Assembly: GCA_963169045.1 (NCBI GenBank)
Contig: CAUJDF010000013.1
Coordinates: 1 to 64,000 of the forward strand
Length of the DNA stretch: 64,000 nt
DNA from: Myxococcota bacterium
GTDB taxonomy: Bacteria > Myxococcota_A > Bradymonadia > UBA7976 > UBA1532
Direction of reading: 5' to 3'
A model generated the notes under the pieces. That model was not told the DNA's origin. It saw nothing but the letters and a program-made list of their open reading frames with translations, and did no database searches. Shown in pieces: positions 16,323 through 25,396 of this stretch. Within the stretch, counting starts at the first letter, position 1, and every line of letters begins with the position of its first letter. The translations under genes were made by a program, and so were the position numbers.

Positions 16323-19300
16323 GTCTCCACTCGCTTCAGACCGATGGACCGCCAGCTCACGTAGACCGCCGGCACCACGATCAGTGTCAGGATGAGCAGC
16401 GTGAGCAGGCCGCCCATCATCGGCGAGGCGATGCGCTTCATGACATCGGCGCCGGGTCCGGTCGCGAGCATGACCGGCGCGAGGCCGACCAGGTTCATGC
16501 CGACGGTCATCAGCAGCGGGCGGACGCGGCGCACGGCGCCTTCGAGCGCGCAGGCCACGAGGTCGCCCGGCGTCCGCAGGCGTCCCTCCTTCTGCCATTG
16601 CTCGTAGGTCTGTTCGAGGTAGATGACCATGACTGACGCGGTCTCGGCGGCGATGCCGACGAGGGCGATGAGACCGACCCAGACGGCGATGCTCGTGTTG
16701 AAGCCGAGGCCGTACAGCAGCCACAGGCTGCCGACCATCGCGAAGGGCACCGAGAGCATCACGAGCAGCGACAGCGAGAGCTTGCCGAACTCGAAGTAGA
16801 GCAGGCCGAGCACGAGCGCGAGCGTGATGGGGATCAGGTACTTCAGGCGCTCGCGGATACGCTCGAGGAACTCGTACTGGCCGGTCCACTGCAGGTGGTA
16901 GCCGGTGGGCAGGTCGAGGTCGGCGACGGCGGCCTTGGCGCGCTCCACGTAGCCGCCGAGGTCCGACTCGGTCGTGTCGATGAACACATAGCCGACGAGG
17001 GAGCCGCCCTCGTTCTTGATCATGGGCGGTCCGTCGCGGACCTCCAGGCGGCCGAGCTGGGCGAGCGGCACCTGGGCCTCGCTCGGGGCGGCGCCCATCG
17101 CCATGCCGGGAGCGGTCGCCGTGGTGCGGACCGGGACGAGCACGCGTCCGAGCGCCTGCACGTCGCTGCGCAGCTCGCGGGGGTAGCGCACGTTGATCGT
17201 GAAGCGCTGTCGGCCCTCGACGGTCTGGTCGACGACCATGCCGCCGATGGCGGTCTCGACCTGCTCGAGCACGTCCATCACGCGCAGGCCGTAGCGGGCG
17301 ATGGCGGCGCGGTCCGGGACGAAGTCGATGTAGGCGCCGCCGGTCTCGCGGTCGGCGTAGACGCTGCGCGTCCCGGGGACGGCGCGCAGCCGCTCCTCGA
17401 TGGCGCGCGCGACGCGCTCGATCTCCGCGAGGTCGTCGCCGAAGACCTTCACGCCGACCGGCGTCCGGATGCCGGTGGTGAGCATGTCGACGCGCGCCTT
17501 GATCGGCATGGTGACGGCGTTCTGCACGCCGGGCATCCGCAGCGCGCGGTCGATCTCCTCGGCGAGCTTCTCCGGGGTCATCCCGGGGCGCCACTGTTCG
17601 CGGGGCTTGAGCACGATCGTGGTCTCGAACATCGACAGCGGCGCCGGGTCGGTCGGGGTCTCGGCGCGCCCCGCCTTGCCGAAGACGGTCTCCACTTCCG
17701 GGAATTCCTGTTTGAGGACGCGGTCTTGTATCTGGATGACGCGCCGCGCCTCCTCGATGGAGATGTTCGGCAGCGTGACCGGCATGAACAGATAGCTGCC
17801 TTCGTAGAGCGGCGGCATGAACTCGGAGCCGAGCTTCGCGAGCGGCCACGCGCACGAGGCGAGGATCAGCAGCGCCGCGGTCAGCACGAGCTTGCGGTGG
17901 CCGAGCACCCAGCGCAGGACGGGCCGGTAGGCGCCGATGGCGGCGCGGTTCACCGGGTTGGCGCGCTCCGGGCGGACGCGGCCCCGGATGAACAGCACCA
18001 TGAGCGCCGGGCCGACGGTCACCGACAGGATGGCGGCGCACGTCATCGCGAAAGTCTTGGTGTAGGCCAGCGGCGTGAACAGACGGCCCTCCTGGGCTTC
18101 GAGCGCGAAGACGGGCAGGAAGGAGACGGCGATGATCAGGAGCGATCCGAAGATGGGACGGGCCAGCTCCTTCGCGGCGTCGATGACGATCTCGGCGCGG
18201 GGGCGTGTGTCGCCCTCGGTCTCGATCTTCCGGTGGGCGTTCTCGACGAGGACGACGGTGGCGTCGACCATGTCGCCGATGGCGATGATGATGCCGCCGA
18301 GCGACATGATGTTCAGCGTCACGCCCGTGAAGTACATGGGGATGAAGCTGGCGAGCACGGCGAGCGGCAGGGTGACGATCGCCACGAGCGCGCTGCGGAA
18401 ATGCATGAGGAAGACGGCGATGAAGAGAAGCACGACCAGCATCTCTTCCGTGAGCGCCTCGCGCAGCGTATCGATGGCGCCGCGAATGAGGTCGGATCGG
18501 TCGTAGGCGATCTCGACCTCGACGCCTTCGGGAAAGGACGTCTTCAGCTCTTCGAGGCGCGCCTTGACGCGGTCGATCACTTCGAGCGCGTTCTCGCCGC
18601 TGCGCATCACGACGATGCCGCCGACGGCCTCGCCCTCGCCGTTCCACTCGAGCAGGCCGCGGCGGATCTCGGGGCCGATCTCGACGCGGCCCAGCTCGCT
18701 CAGCCGGACGGGAACGCCGTCGCTGCCGACCTTCACGACGACCTGCGCGAGGTCCTCGGCCTGCTTCACGTAGCCCAGACCGCGGAAGACGTACTCGCGT
18801 CCCGACCACTCGACTACGCGCCCGCCGACGTCCTGGTTGCTCATGCGCACGGCCTCGACGACCTGCGGCAGGCTGACATCGAAGGCTTCGAGGCGCGTCG
18901 GATCGACGACGACCTGGTACTGCTTCTCGAAGCCGCCGACCGAGGCCACCTGGGAGACGCCGGGCACCTGCTGCAGGGCGTAGCGCAGGCTGAAGTCCTG
19001 GAAGGCGCGCAGCGACTGCAGGTCGTTGCGGCCGGACCGATCGACGAGGACGTAGTTGAAGACCCAGCCGGAGGCGGTGGCGTCGGGGCCGAGCACCGGC
19101 GTCACGCCGGGCGGAAGGGCGCTCGCGGCGCCCGACAAGTACTCGAGCACGCGGCTGCGTGCCCAGTACTGGTCGGTGCCATCCTCGAAGATCGCGTAGA
19201 TGAAGCTCATCCCGAACATGGAGAAGCCGCGGACGGCCTTCACGCGCGGCGCCGAGACGAGCGTCGTGACGAGCGGGTAGGTGATCTGGTCCTCGACGAG

Positions 19301-19477
19301 CTGGGGGCTGCGGCCCATCCACTCCGTCCAGACGATCACCTGGGGGTCGGTCAGATCGGGGATGGCGTCGAGCGGGCTCTTGCGGACGGCGAACACACCG
19401 CCGAGCGCGAGCGCGAGCGCGAAGACGATCATGAGCCCGCGCCGGCGCGCGCACCACTCGACGAGTCGCTCGAACAT
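16319..19477 (-). CDS. cusA: Cu(I)/Ag(I)-type RND efflux permease CusA
   Basis: This 1052-residue inner-membrane pump has the full RND architecture: SPLDAIPDLTDPQVIVWTEW at the first periplasmic loop, GDMVDATVVLVENAH in the fourth membrane segment, and the second-half start FMPPLYEGSYLFMPVTLP. EFPEVETVFGKAGRAETPTDPAPLSM-type sequence and PREQWRPGM follow closely the CusA clade, and methionines occur where CusA uses Met pairs to relay Cu(I). It lies between its adaptor (1-base TGATG overlap) and a radical SAM gene (4-base overlap). Function: removal of Cu(I) or Ag(I) from the periplasm through CusC. It differs from the RND pump at 4.9-8.0 kb. Confidence 0.93.
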   Translation of the reverse strand: MFERLVEWCARRRGLMIVFALALALGGVFAVRKSPLDAIPDLTDPQVIVWTEWMGRSPQLVEDQITYPLVTTLVSAPRVKAVRGFSMFGMSFIYAIFEDGTDQYWARSRVLEYLSGAASALPPGVTPVLGPDATASGWVFNYVLVDRSGRNDLQSLRAFQDFSLRYALQQVPGVSQVASVGGFEKQYQVVVDPTRLEAFDVSLPQVVEAVRMSNQDVGGRVVEWSGREYVFRGLGYVKQAEDLAQVVVKVGSDGVPVRLSELGRVEIGPEIRRGLLEWNGEGEAVGGIVVMRSGENALEVIDRVKARLEELKTSFPEGVEVEIAYDRSDLIRGAIDTLREALTEEMLVVLLFIAVFLMHFRSALVAIVTLPLAVLASFIPMYFTGVTLNIMSLGGIIIAIGDMVDATVVLVENAHRKIETEGDTRPRAEIVIDAAKELARPIFGSLLIIAVSFLPVFALEAQEGRLFTPLAYTKTFAMTCAAILSVTVGPALMVLFIRGRVRPERANPVNRAAIGAYRPVLRWVLGHRKLVLTAALLILASCAWPLAKLGSEFMPPLYEGSYLFMPVTLPNISIEEARRVIQIQDRVLKQEFPEVETVFGKAGRAETPTDPAPLSMFETTIVLKPREQWRPGMTPEKLAEEIDRALRMPGVQNAVTMPIKARVDMLTTGIRTPVGVKVFGDDLAEIERVARAIEERLRAVPGTRSVYADRETGGAYIDFVPDRAAIARYGLRVMDVLEQVETAIGGMVVDQTVEGRQRFTINVRYPRELRSDVQALGRVLVPVRTTATAPGMAMGAAPSEAQVPLAQLGRLEVRDGPPMIKNEGGSLVGYVFIDTTESDLGGYVERAKAAVADLDLPTGYHLQWTGQYEFLERIRERLKYLIPITLALVLGLLYFEFGKLSLSLLVMLSVPFAMVGSLWLLYGLGFNTSIAVWVGLIALVGIAAETASVMVIYLEQTYEQWQKEGRLRTPGDLVACALEGAVRRVRPLLMTVGMNLVGLAPVMLATGPGADVMKRIASPMMGGLLTLLILTLIVVPAVYVSWRSIGLKRVET

Positions 19478-20889
19478 CAGTGGCCCCCGTGGCCCATTGG
19501 CTGGTCGGTGGCGCGCAGGCGGCTCTCGCTGTCGATGAGGAACTGCGCCGAGGCGACCACCTCGTCGCCCTCGCGAAGGCCGCCGCGGACCTCGACGCGG
19601 CCCTCGCCGCGGCGGCCGACGGTGACCGCGACGGGGCGGAAGCGCCCGGGGCCGACGGCGACGTACACGATCTGCTGGCGGCCGGTGTCGATGACCGCCT
19701 CCTCCGGGACGGTCAGCGCCTCGCCGGCGACGGTGGGCAACAGGACCGTCGCGAAGCTGCCGGGGCGCAGCAGGCCGGCGGGGTTCGCGGCGACGAGGCG
19801 GATGCGCACCGTGCGCGTCGCGGGATCGACGGTCGGGTAGACGTAGTCGACGCGGGCCCGGAACGGCGCCTCGAGCCCCTGCACGCGGACCTCGGCGGTG
19901 CCCGTGCGGTCGACGCGCTGGACCTCGAACTCGTAGACGTCGGAGAGGATCCAGACCTCGGACAGGTCGGCGATGCGATAGAGCATCATGCCCGGCTCGA
20001 TGAAGTGGCCGCGCAGGACCATTTTCTCGAGCACCGTCCCGCCGATCGGCGAGCGAAAGACGACGGTGCGCTGAGGGCCCTTCTGCTCGATGAGCTTGAT
20101 CTGATCCTCGGGCACGTCCCACAGACGCAGGCGCTCGCGGGCGGCGGCGGCGAGGTCGGGGTGTGTTCGACGGACGTTGGCATATTCCTGCTGGGCGGCG
20201 AACAGATCCTGGCTGTAGAGCGAATACAGGGGGTCGCCGCGCTTCACCTGCTGGCCGACGGTGTTCACGTAGAGGCGGTCGATCCAGCCCATCAGCTTGG
20301 AGTGGACGTGTGCCTCGCGGCGCTCGTCGGGCTGGACGACGGCCGATGCGCGGACCTGGCCCGCGACGGAGGTGCGCTCGGCGCGCGCGAGGCGGACGCC
20401 GATGAGCTGGAGGCGGTCCGGCGCGATCTCGACCACGGCGTGGCCCTCGGGCAGCGGCGGCGCCTCGCCGTCCGGCGGCGCGTGGCCCTCGGACGGGGGC
20501 GCGTGCCCCTCGTGGCCCGTGGAGGCCGGTGCGCGGCCGGTGGTCGCGGGCGCGGGGCCTTCGTGGCCGGCGGAGGCGGGCGCGTGCCCCTCGTGGCCAG
20601 TGGCCGGCGCACGGACCTCATGTCCGGCGGAGGCGGGCGCGTGGCCGTCGTGGCCAGTGGAGGCGGGCGCATGGCCCTCATGGCCGGTCGTCGCGGGCGC
20701 GTGCATCCGGTGCGGCGGCGGCTCTTCGGCGCGGCCGCAGCCGGCGAGCGCGACGAGCGTCAGCGCGCCGAAGAGGCGAGCGGCGCGGCGAGCAGGCGCT
20801 CCAGCTCGTAGCGGGCGCCCTCGCGCCGCACCACCGCCTCCAGGCGTTGTGCCTCCAGGCCCAGCAGGGCCTCCAGATCCTCGAGCCAT
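19477..20889 (-). CDS. cusB: Cus-type RND periplasmic adaptor CusB with His-rich repeats (start uncertain)
   Basis: The body is a clear CusB adaptor: VVQPDERREAHVHSKLMGW, YVNTVGQQVKRGDPLYSLYS, a helical hairpin, FRSPIGGTVLEK, and a beta-barrel ending in MGHGGH. Before it lies a roughly 70-residue series of ten-residue units such as HAPASTGHDG. A lipobox (LVALAGC, Cys codon at 20739) follows an Arg-rich stretch. No ATG, GTG or TTG lies in frame near the expected start. The nearest upstream ATG, 20889, would overlap cusC by 130 bases; a CTG at 20763 overlapping the cusC stop would leave only about eight residues before the cysteine. I give the longest canonical form. Confidence 0.85.
   Translation of the reverse strand: MARGSGGPAGPGGTTPGGGGAARGRPLRAGAPARRAARLFGALTLVALAGCGRAEEPPPHRMHAPATTGHEGHAPASTGHDGHAPASAGHEVRAPATGHEGHAPASAGHEGPAPATTGRAPASTGHEGHAPPSEGHAPPDGEAPPLPEGHAVVEIAPDRLQLIGVRLARAERTSVAGQVRASAVVQPDERREAHVHSKLMGWIDRLYVNTVGQQVKRGDPLYSLYSQDLFAAQQEYANVRRTHPDLAAAARERLRLWDVPEDQIKLIEQKGPQRTVVFRSPIGGTVLEKMVLRGHFIEPGMMLYRIADLSEVWILSDVYEFEVQRVDRTGTAEVRVQGLEAPFRARVDYVYPTVDPATRTVRIRLVAANPAGLLRPGSFATVLLPTVAGEALTVPEEAVIDTGRQQIVYVAVGPGRFRPVAVTVGRRGEGRVEVRGGLREGDEVVASAQFLIDSESRLRATDQPMGHGGH
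20490..20703. repeat. 30-bp in-frame tandem repeats encoding His-rich units
   Basis: About seven imperfect copies of a 30-base unit encode HAPA(S/T)(T/A)GH(E/D)G near the N terminus of the CusB-like adaptor, with some shortened units at the distal end. The repeat probably expands and contracts by slippage and makes a flexible His-bearing linker. Confidence 0.75.
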
Positions 20890-22010
20890 CGCAGGAAGTC
20901 TCCCGTTCCGCTCACGTACGCGGCCTCGTCGGCCTTCACGGTCTCGCGCAGGCGCGGCAGCGCCGTCTCTTCGAGCGCGGCGAGCGCGCGCTGCGCCGCC
21001 CGCGCGCGACTCCACGCCATGCGCACCTCGGCGTCGGTCATCGTCGCCATCGCGACGCGCTCGCGCTCGGCGCGGCGCACCATCGCGCCGGCCATCGCGA
21101 CCTCGTTCTCCTGGCGGTCCCACCACCACAGCGGCACCGAGAGGCTCAGCTCGCCGCCCCATGTGTCGTCCATCTCCGGACTCGTCCGCTGCTCGTAGAA
21201 GGCGCCGACCATGACCATCGGGAGGTACATCTTCTCGGCCAGGCGGCGCTGCGCCTCCGCCTCGGCGCGCATGGCCTCCGCCTCCGCGATCTCGGGCGTC
21301 GAGGGCACGCGCGCGGTGAGCGCGTCGAGGTCGGGGACCGGCGGCTGCTCGGGCAGCACCGGGGCGCCGGGGTCGTCCTGCGCCGGACGCCCGCGCAGGG
21401 CGTTGAGCATCGCCGCGACCGCGAGACGCTCCTCGGCGAGCGAGGCCTGCTCCGCCTGCATCGAGGCGACCTCCGCCTCGGCGCGCAGGATGTCGTGGTG
21501 CGCCATCATCAGCCCCGCCGAGTAGCGGGCGAGCGCCGAGCTGCGCATCAGCTCGAGCGCCTCGATCTGGCGCGCGAGGACGCCGCCCATCTCGCCGATC
21601 ATCCACAGCTCGAAGAACAGGCCGGCGGCGCGGGTGCGCGCGTCCCACTCGACGCGGCGGCGGCGCGCCTCGGCGCCCTGCAGCGCGCCGCGGGCGGCGT
21701 CCTTGGCGGCGGCGCGCCGGCCGAAGACGTTGAGCGTCTGCGTGAAGCGCCAGGTCAGCATCGGCTCGCCCATGCCGCCGGGCAGCGGCACCTCCTCGGC
21801 CATGAGGCCGACGGTCGGATCGTCCCAGGCGCCGGCGACGCCGACGCGGGCCCGGGCGACGTCGATCTCCGCGTCTTCCACCGCGAGCGCCGGGGCGGCG
21901 CGTGAGACGTCGGCGAGCACCTGCTCGAGCGTCAGCGGCGGCCCGTCCTCGGCCCGGGCCGGGGCGGCCAGCGCGAGGAGCATTGCGAAGAGGAGGGGGC
22001 GGAGCGGCAT
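20760..22010 (-). CDS. cusC: TolC-family outer-membrane protein CusC-like
   Basis: This protein of 416 residues begins at ATG 22010 with a signal peptide (MPLRPLLFAMLLALAAPARA) and continues with two TolC repeats of long helices. Family marks are LTLEQVL near the N terminus, DDPTVGLMAEEVPLPGG, the beta-strand region WGGELSLSVPLWWWD, and many methionines in helical positions. Upstream frame residues before 22010 look non-coding. It is the first structural gene of the cusCBA cluster; its stop overlaps the possible CTG start of cusB. A GTCAC/GTGAC dyad lies about 60 bases upstream. It should form the outer duct for Cu(I) export. Confidence 0.87.
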   Translation of the reverse strand: MPLRPLLFAMLLALAAPARAEDGPPLTLEQVLADVSRAAPALAVEDAEIDVARARVGVAGAWDDPTVGLMAEEVPLPGGMGEPMLTWRFTQTLNVFGRRAAAKDAARGALQGAEARRRRVEWDARTRAAGLFFELWMIGEMGGVLARQIEALELMRSSALARYSAGLMMAHHDILRAEAEVASMQAEQASLAEERLAVAAMLNALRGRPAQDDPGAPVLPEQPPVPDLDALTARVPSTPEIAEAEAMRAEAEAQRRLAEKMYLPMVMVGAFYEQRTSPEMDDTWGGELSLSVPLWWWDRQENEVAMAGAMVRRAERERVAMATMTDAEVRMAWSRARAAQRALAALEETALPRLRETVKADEAAYVSGTGDFLRWLEDLEALLGLEAQRLEAVVRREGARYELERLLAAPLASSAR

Positions 22011-22070
22011 CGCCGGACTTGGGTGCAAGGCGTGATCCACCCAGGGTGAGCGAGACAGGCGGAGGACGAC

Positions 22071-22086
22071 GTCACCGGTGGGTGAC
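22071..22086. promoter_or_regulatory. GTCAC-N6-GTGAC dyad upstream of cusCBA
   Basis: GTCACCGGTGGGTGAC, a 16-bp dyad with perfect 6-bp arms (GTCACC/GGTGAC), lies 61 bases before the cusC start. It differs by one base from the dyad at 23335-23350, which suggests a shared operator for a dimeric regulator not encoded in this window. Confidence 0.6.
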
Positions 22087-22089
22087 GCT

Positions 22090-23172
22090 TCAGGGCATGG
22101 CGCCCTGCTCGTGGAGACACGTGATGCCATTCGGACCCTCGCCGACCGGCAGGGTGGCGGCCACGCGCCCGTCGGCCACGTCGACGCGCTGGACGCTCCC
22201 GTCGACGAGGAGCGTCACCCAGACCGAGGCGCCGTCCGGCGTCACGACGACGCCGTGCGGCCCCTGTCCGACGGGGATGCTCGCGAGCACCTCGCCGGTG
22301 CTCGCGTCGAGGCGGTACAGCGTGTCGCCGGCGGGACGGTCGAGCAGGACGCCCTGGTCGGCGACCCAGACGCTCCCGCCGTCCGGATGGGGGTAGATCT
22401 GGAGCGGCCCGGCGCTGTCCGCCGGCAGGTCGAAGAGGCGCACATCGCCGGTCCCGAGGTCGAGCCGCGCCACCTGCCGCGTGTCGAAGAGCGTCGCGAA
22501 GGCCGCCGAGCCGTCCGGGAGGACCGCGGACTGGACGGCGACGCCGGGCAGGTCGTGGGAGGTGACGGCGCCGGTCTCCGTATCGACGACCTGCAGCGAG
22601 CCGTCGCCCATGCCGGCGACGACGAGGCGGCCGTCGGGCGTGAGGCGTGCGCCGTGCGGTCCGCTGCCCGCGGGCAGGTCGACGCGTCGCGTCACCTCGC
22701 CGCGCGCCAGGTCGACGAAGAGCACCTGGTCGGCCTCGTTGGCGGTCACGAACGCGCGCTGCCCGTCGAGGACCACGTGGGCGACGTGCAGCTCTTCGCC
22801 GAGTGGAACCCGGCGGGTCACGGCGCCCGTCTCGAGGTCCACGCCGACCAGCTCCTCGGGCATCGGCGCGTCGCCGTGGCCGCCGTGATCGCTCGCGGGC
22901 ATGGCCGTCGCCCACACCGTGTGCCCGTCCGGGGCGCCCTGGACGTTGTGAATCGTGTAGGCGGTGCGCGCCCCGTGCACCTCCGTCGCGAGGTCGATTC
23001 GCCGGACGACGCGGCCCGTCACCTCGTCGATCACGGCGAGCACGCCCTCGTCTTCGACGGCGGCGACGATGCGCCCCTCGTGCGTCGCGGGCGCCTCGTC
23101 GTCGGTGACGGCGTCGTCGCACGCGGCGATCGCGCCGGTCAGGAGCATGGCACGGCGGAGCGAGCGGATCAT
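22090..23172 (-). CDS. YVTN/YncE-type beta-propeller lipoprotein
   Basis: This 360-residue predicted lipoprotein (lipobox AIAAC) starts at ATG 23172 with a strong GGAGGAGG site; the longer upstream frame is rejected. It is built of repeated blades with the pattern V-ID-TGxVxxxIPVGxGPHGVxxTPDG, typical of YVTN-repeat propellers. A HGGHGD stretch sits in one loop. These proteins are often surface or periplasmic scaffolds of unclear function. It precedes cusC by 79 bases in the same direction and may be co-transcribed; a copper role is suggested only by location. Confidence 0.75.
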   Translation of the reverse strand: MIRSLRRAMLLTGAIAACDDAVTDDEAPATHEGRIVAAVEDEGVLAVIDEVTGRVVRRIDLATEVHGARTAYTIHNVQGAPDGHTVWATAMPASDHGGHGDAPMPEELVGVDLETGAVTRRVPLGEELHVAHVVLDGQRAFVTANEADQVLFVDLARGEVTRRVDLPAGSGPHGARLTPDGRLVVAGMGDGSLQVVDTETGAVTSHDLPGVAVQSAVLPDGSAAFATLFDTRQVARLDLGTGDVRLFDLPADSAGPLQIYPHPDGGSVWVADQGVLLDRPAGDTLYRLDASTGEVLASIPVGQGPHGVVVTPDGASVWVTLLVDGSVQRVDVADGRVAATLPVGEGPNGITCLHEQGAMP

Positions 23173-23287
23173 GGGCAACCTCCTCCCGAGTCCTCTGTGG
23201 ACCTCGTTGTCCACTGTGCAGCGGTCGTGCCGTCCCGCCGGCCCCGGCCGGACGCGGCGCCCATCGGCCGTGCGTGTGTCCGCGCTG

Positions 23288-23299
23288 GTCACATGTGAC
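23288..23299. promoter_or_regulatory. GTCAC-N2-GTGAC palindrome
   Basis: GTCACATGTGAC is a perfect 12-bp palindrome in the divergent region between the YVTN lipoprotein (minus) and the rightward lipoprotein operon (plus). A related 16-bp dyad follows 36 bases later. An operator role is inferred from recurrence of the motif at several promoters in this window. Confidence 0.55.
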
Positions 23300-23334
23300 G
23301 CCGGCGGTCGCGCTGCACCGTTTCCCGACGCCCA

Positions 23335-23350
23335 GTCACCGGAGGGTGAC
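23335..23350. promoter_or_regulatory. GTCAC-N6-GTGAC dyad in divergent promoter region
   Basis: GTCACCGGAGGGTGAC matches the cus-operon dyad (22071-22086) in 15 of 16 positions. It lies 94 bases before the start of the plus-strand lipoprotein gene and may coordinate that operon with cus and the YVTN gene. Confidence 0.6.
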
Positions 23351-23443
23351 CGGCGCCCGCCGTTCCCCGCCGCCCGGCGGGCCCGCGGCGCAGGGCACGT
23401 TCGTTGCTCCTTCGCTTCGACGGACGTGAACCGGAGAAGCGCG

Positions 23444-24022
23444 ATGCGGAGCGTGGCGTGGGCCCTCGCGGCACTGACCCTGGCGGCGTGCGGCGGGAGC
23501 GGGACGAAGCCGGAAGACATGACGGTCGAGGAGCACCAGGCCGCGGTGGCCTCGGACGAAAAGGCGGCGCGTCTGCACGACCATCTCCGGCTGCATCGGC
23601 GTGACGACGCGGTCGACAGCTTCGCGCTGGCGAAGCTCTACGCGTCGCACGCGGCGGAGCACGGCGCGGCGGCGAAGCAGCTCGACGCGCAGCACGCGGC
23701 CGCCTGCGAGGGTCTCGCCGCCGAGCTGCAGGGCGAGTGTCCGCTGATGCACTACCGCGTGAGCGACGTCGAGCGGCTCGCCGACGGCGTGCGGGTGACG
23801 TTCCGGGGCGCCGAGGCCGGCGCGCTCCTCCGGCACGCCGAGTGCCACCGCGCCCACGGCGCCTCGGAGGGTCGCGAGGAGATGCCCGCGTGCCCGCTCT
23901 ACAGCAAGGGCCTGAACCTGCGCGCGGAGCCGAGCGAGGGCGGCGCCGCGCTGTTCTTCACGAGCGCCGAGGCGGCGACCGTCGAGCGCGTGCAGTCGAT
24001 GTACGAGCCCGCGCGCCCCTGA
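23444..24022 (+). CDS. lipoprotein, paralog A of an unrecognised family
   Basis: This 192-residue predicted lipoprotein has a short signal and lipobox TLAACGGSGTKPED. It shares a skeleton with the protein at 25397-25987: GTKPED and EHxAA near the N terminus, a CPLM segment, DGVRVT, ECHRAxGAxEGRE, then MPxCPLYSK and a C-terminal xYxPA. The conserved cysteines (CPL, ECH, CPLYSK) and histidines could bind a metal or form disulfides. It begins a four-gene operon with gaps of 11-16 bases: lipoprotein, PaaK-like enzyme, paralog, cation ATPase. I do not recognise a named family. ATG 23444 is the only start giving a signal peptide. Confidence 0.8.
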   Translation: MRSVAWALAALTLAACGGSGTKPEDMTVEEHQAAVASDEKAARLHDHLRLHRRDDAVDSFALAKLYASHAAEHGAAAKQLDAQHAAACEGLAAELQGECPLMHYRVSDVERLADGVRVTFRGAEAGALLRHAECHRAHGASEGREEMPACPLYSKGLNLRAEPSEGGAALFFTSAEAATVERVQSMYEPARP

Positions 24023-24038
24023 GCGCGAGGAGGGCGCC

Positions 24039-25382
24039 ATGCACCCGCTGATCATCGCGAGGGTGCTCGCCGGACGCAGCGCGCTGCGGCGCCGCGAGAC
24101 GTGGAGCGCGGAGCGGCTCCGCGCGCACCAGGCGCGGGCCCTCGAAGAGCTGCGGTCCTTCGCGGTCGCGCGCTCGCCGTTCTACCGCCGCTTCCACGCC
24201 GGCCTCGAGCGGGCGCCGCTCGGCGAGCTGCCCATCCTCACCAAGCAAGTGCTCATGGAGCGCTTCGACGAGGTGGTCACCGATCCGCGATTGCACCTCG
24301 CCGACCTCGAAGCCTGGCTGCGGGACCTGCGCGGCGACGAGCGCTTCCTCGGGCGGTACTGGGTCTCGACGACGTCGGGCAGCTCCGGACGCAAGAGCAT
24401 CGTGCCGAGCGACGCGCGCGAGTGGTCGACGGTGATCGCGTCGTACGCGCGGGCGAACGAGTGGGCGGGCGTGAAGGCGGGGCTCGGGCGCCGCGTGACG
24501 ATGGCGGTGGTCAGCTCGACGGCGCCCTGGCACCAGTCCTCGCGCGTCGCGACGACGCTGCGCAGCCCGATGGTGCGCTCGCACCGGTTCGACGCCTCGA
24601 CGCCGCTGCCGGACCTCGTCGCGCGGCTGAACGCGCTCGACCCGGAGGTGCTCGTCGCCTACGCCTCGATGGTGCGCATCCTCGCCGAGGAGCAGCTCGC
24701 GGGCCGGCTGCGACTGCGGCCGCGCGCCGTGAACTGCTCGTCGGAGGTGCTGACGGCCGAGGGACGCGCGCTCGCCACGCGGGCGTGGGGCTCGCCGCCG
24801 TTCGAGGTCTACGCGGCGACGGAGACCGGTGGCATCGCGGCGGAGTGTTTCGCGCATCGCGGCATGCACCTGTTCGAGGACCTCGTGATCCCGGAGGTGG
24901 TCAACGCGGAGGGGCGGCCCGTGCCGCCGGGGCAGAGCGGGGACCGGCTGCTGGTGACGGTGCTGTTCTCGCGCACGCTGCCGCTCGTCCGCTACGAGAT
25001 GACCGACCGCGTGCGCCTCTCGACGGAGACCTGTCCGTGCGGGCGGCCCTTCCGGCTGGTGGCCGCGGTCGAGGGCCGCACCGACGACGTGCTGCGGCTG
25101 CCCGGGCTGCGGACGCCGACCGTCGACGTGCACCCCGTCGCCGTGCACCAGGCGCTCGACGCGCTGCCGTGCGCGGCCTGGCAGGTGCGCCAGGAGGCCG
25201 ACCGCCTGCGGCTGCTCGTCGCCGGACCGCCGCCGGGCTTCGAAGCCGGCGTCGTCGGCGGCGCGCTCGCGGCGGCGCTGCAGCGGGCCGGCGCGGCGCC
25301 GATCGGGGTCGCCGTCGAGGTGGTGGAGACGATCGCGCCGGGCGCCGCGGGCAAGCGGCCGCTGATCGTCGCGCGCAAGTGA
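24039..25382 (+). CDS. PaaK-like adenylate-forming enzyme
   Basis: This 447-residue cytoplasmic protein is related to phenylacetate-CoA ligase and coenzyme F390 synthetase-like proteins of the ANL superfamily. It shows the ATP-binding loop STTSGSSGRKS (about residues 110-120), the VYAATETGG motif, and LVRYEMTDRVRL followed by CPCGRPF as in PaaK-like enzymes. These adenylate a carboxylate; the acid is unknown. It starts 16 bases after the first lipoprotein with GAGGAGGG upstream and ends 14 bases before its paralog. The link between an acyl-activating enzyme and two paralogous lipoproteins is unexplained and might mean a lipid or cell-wall modification. Confidence 0.8.
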   Translation: MHPLIIARVLAGRSALRRRETWSAERLRAHQARALEELRSFAVARSPFYRRFHAGLERAPLGELPILTKQVLMERFDEVVTDPRLHLADLEAWLRDLRGDERFLGRYWVSTTSGSSGRKSIVPSDAREWSTVIASYARANEWAGVKAGLGRRVTMAVVSSTAPWHQSSRVATTLRSPMVRSHRFDASTPLPDLVARLNALDPEVLVAYASMVRILAEEQLAGRLRLRPRAVNCSSEVLTAEGRALATRAWGSPPFEVYAATETGGIAAECFAHRGMHLFEDLVIPEVVNAEGRPVPPGQSGDRLLVTVLFSRTLPLVRYEMTDRVRLSTETCPCGRPFRLVAAVEGRTDDVLRLPGLRTPTVDVHPVAVHQALDALPCAAWQVRQEADRLRLLVAGPPPGFEAGVVGGALAAALQRAGAAPIGVAVEVVETIAPGAAGKRPLIVARK

Positions 25383-25396
25383 AGAGGAGGTGGATC

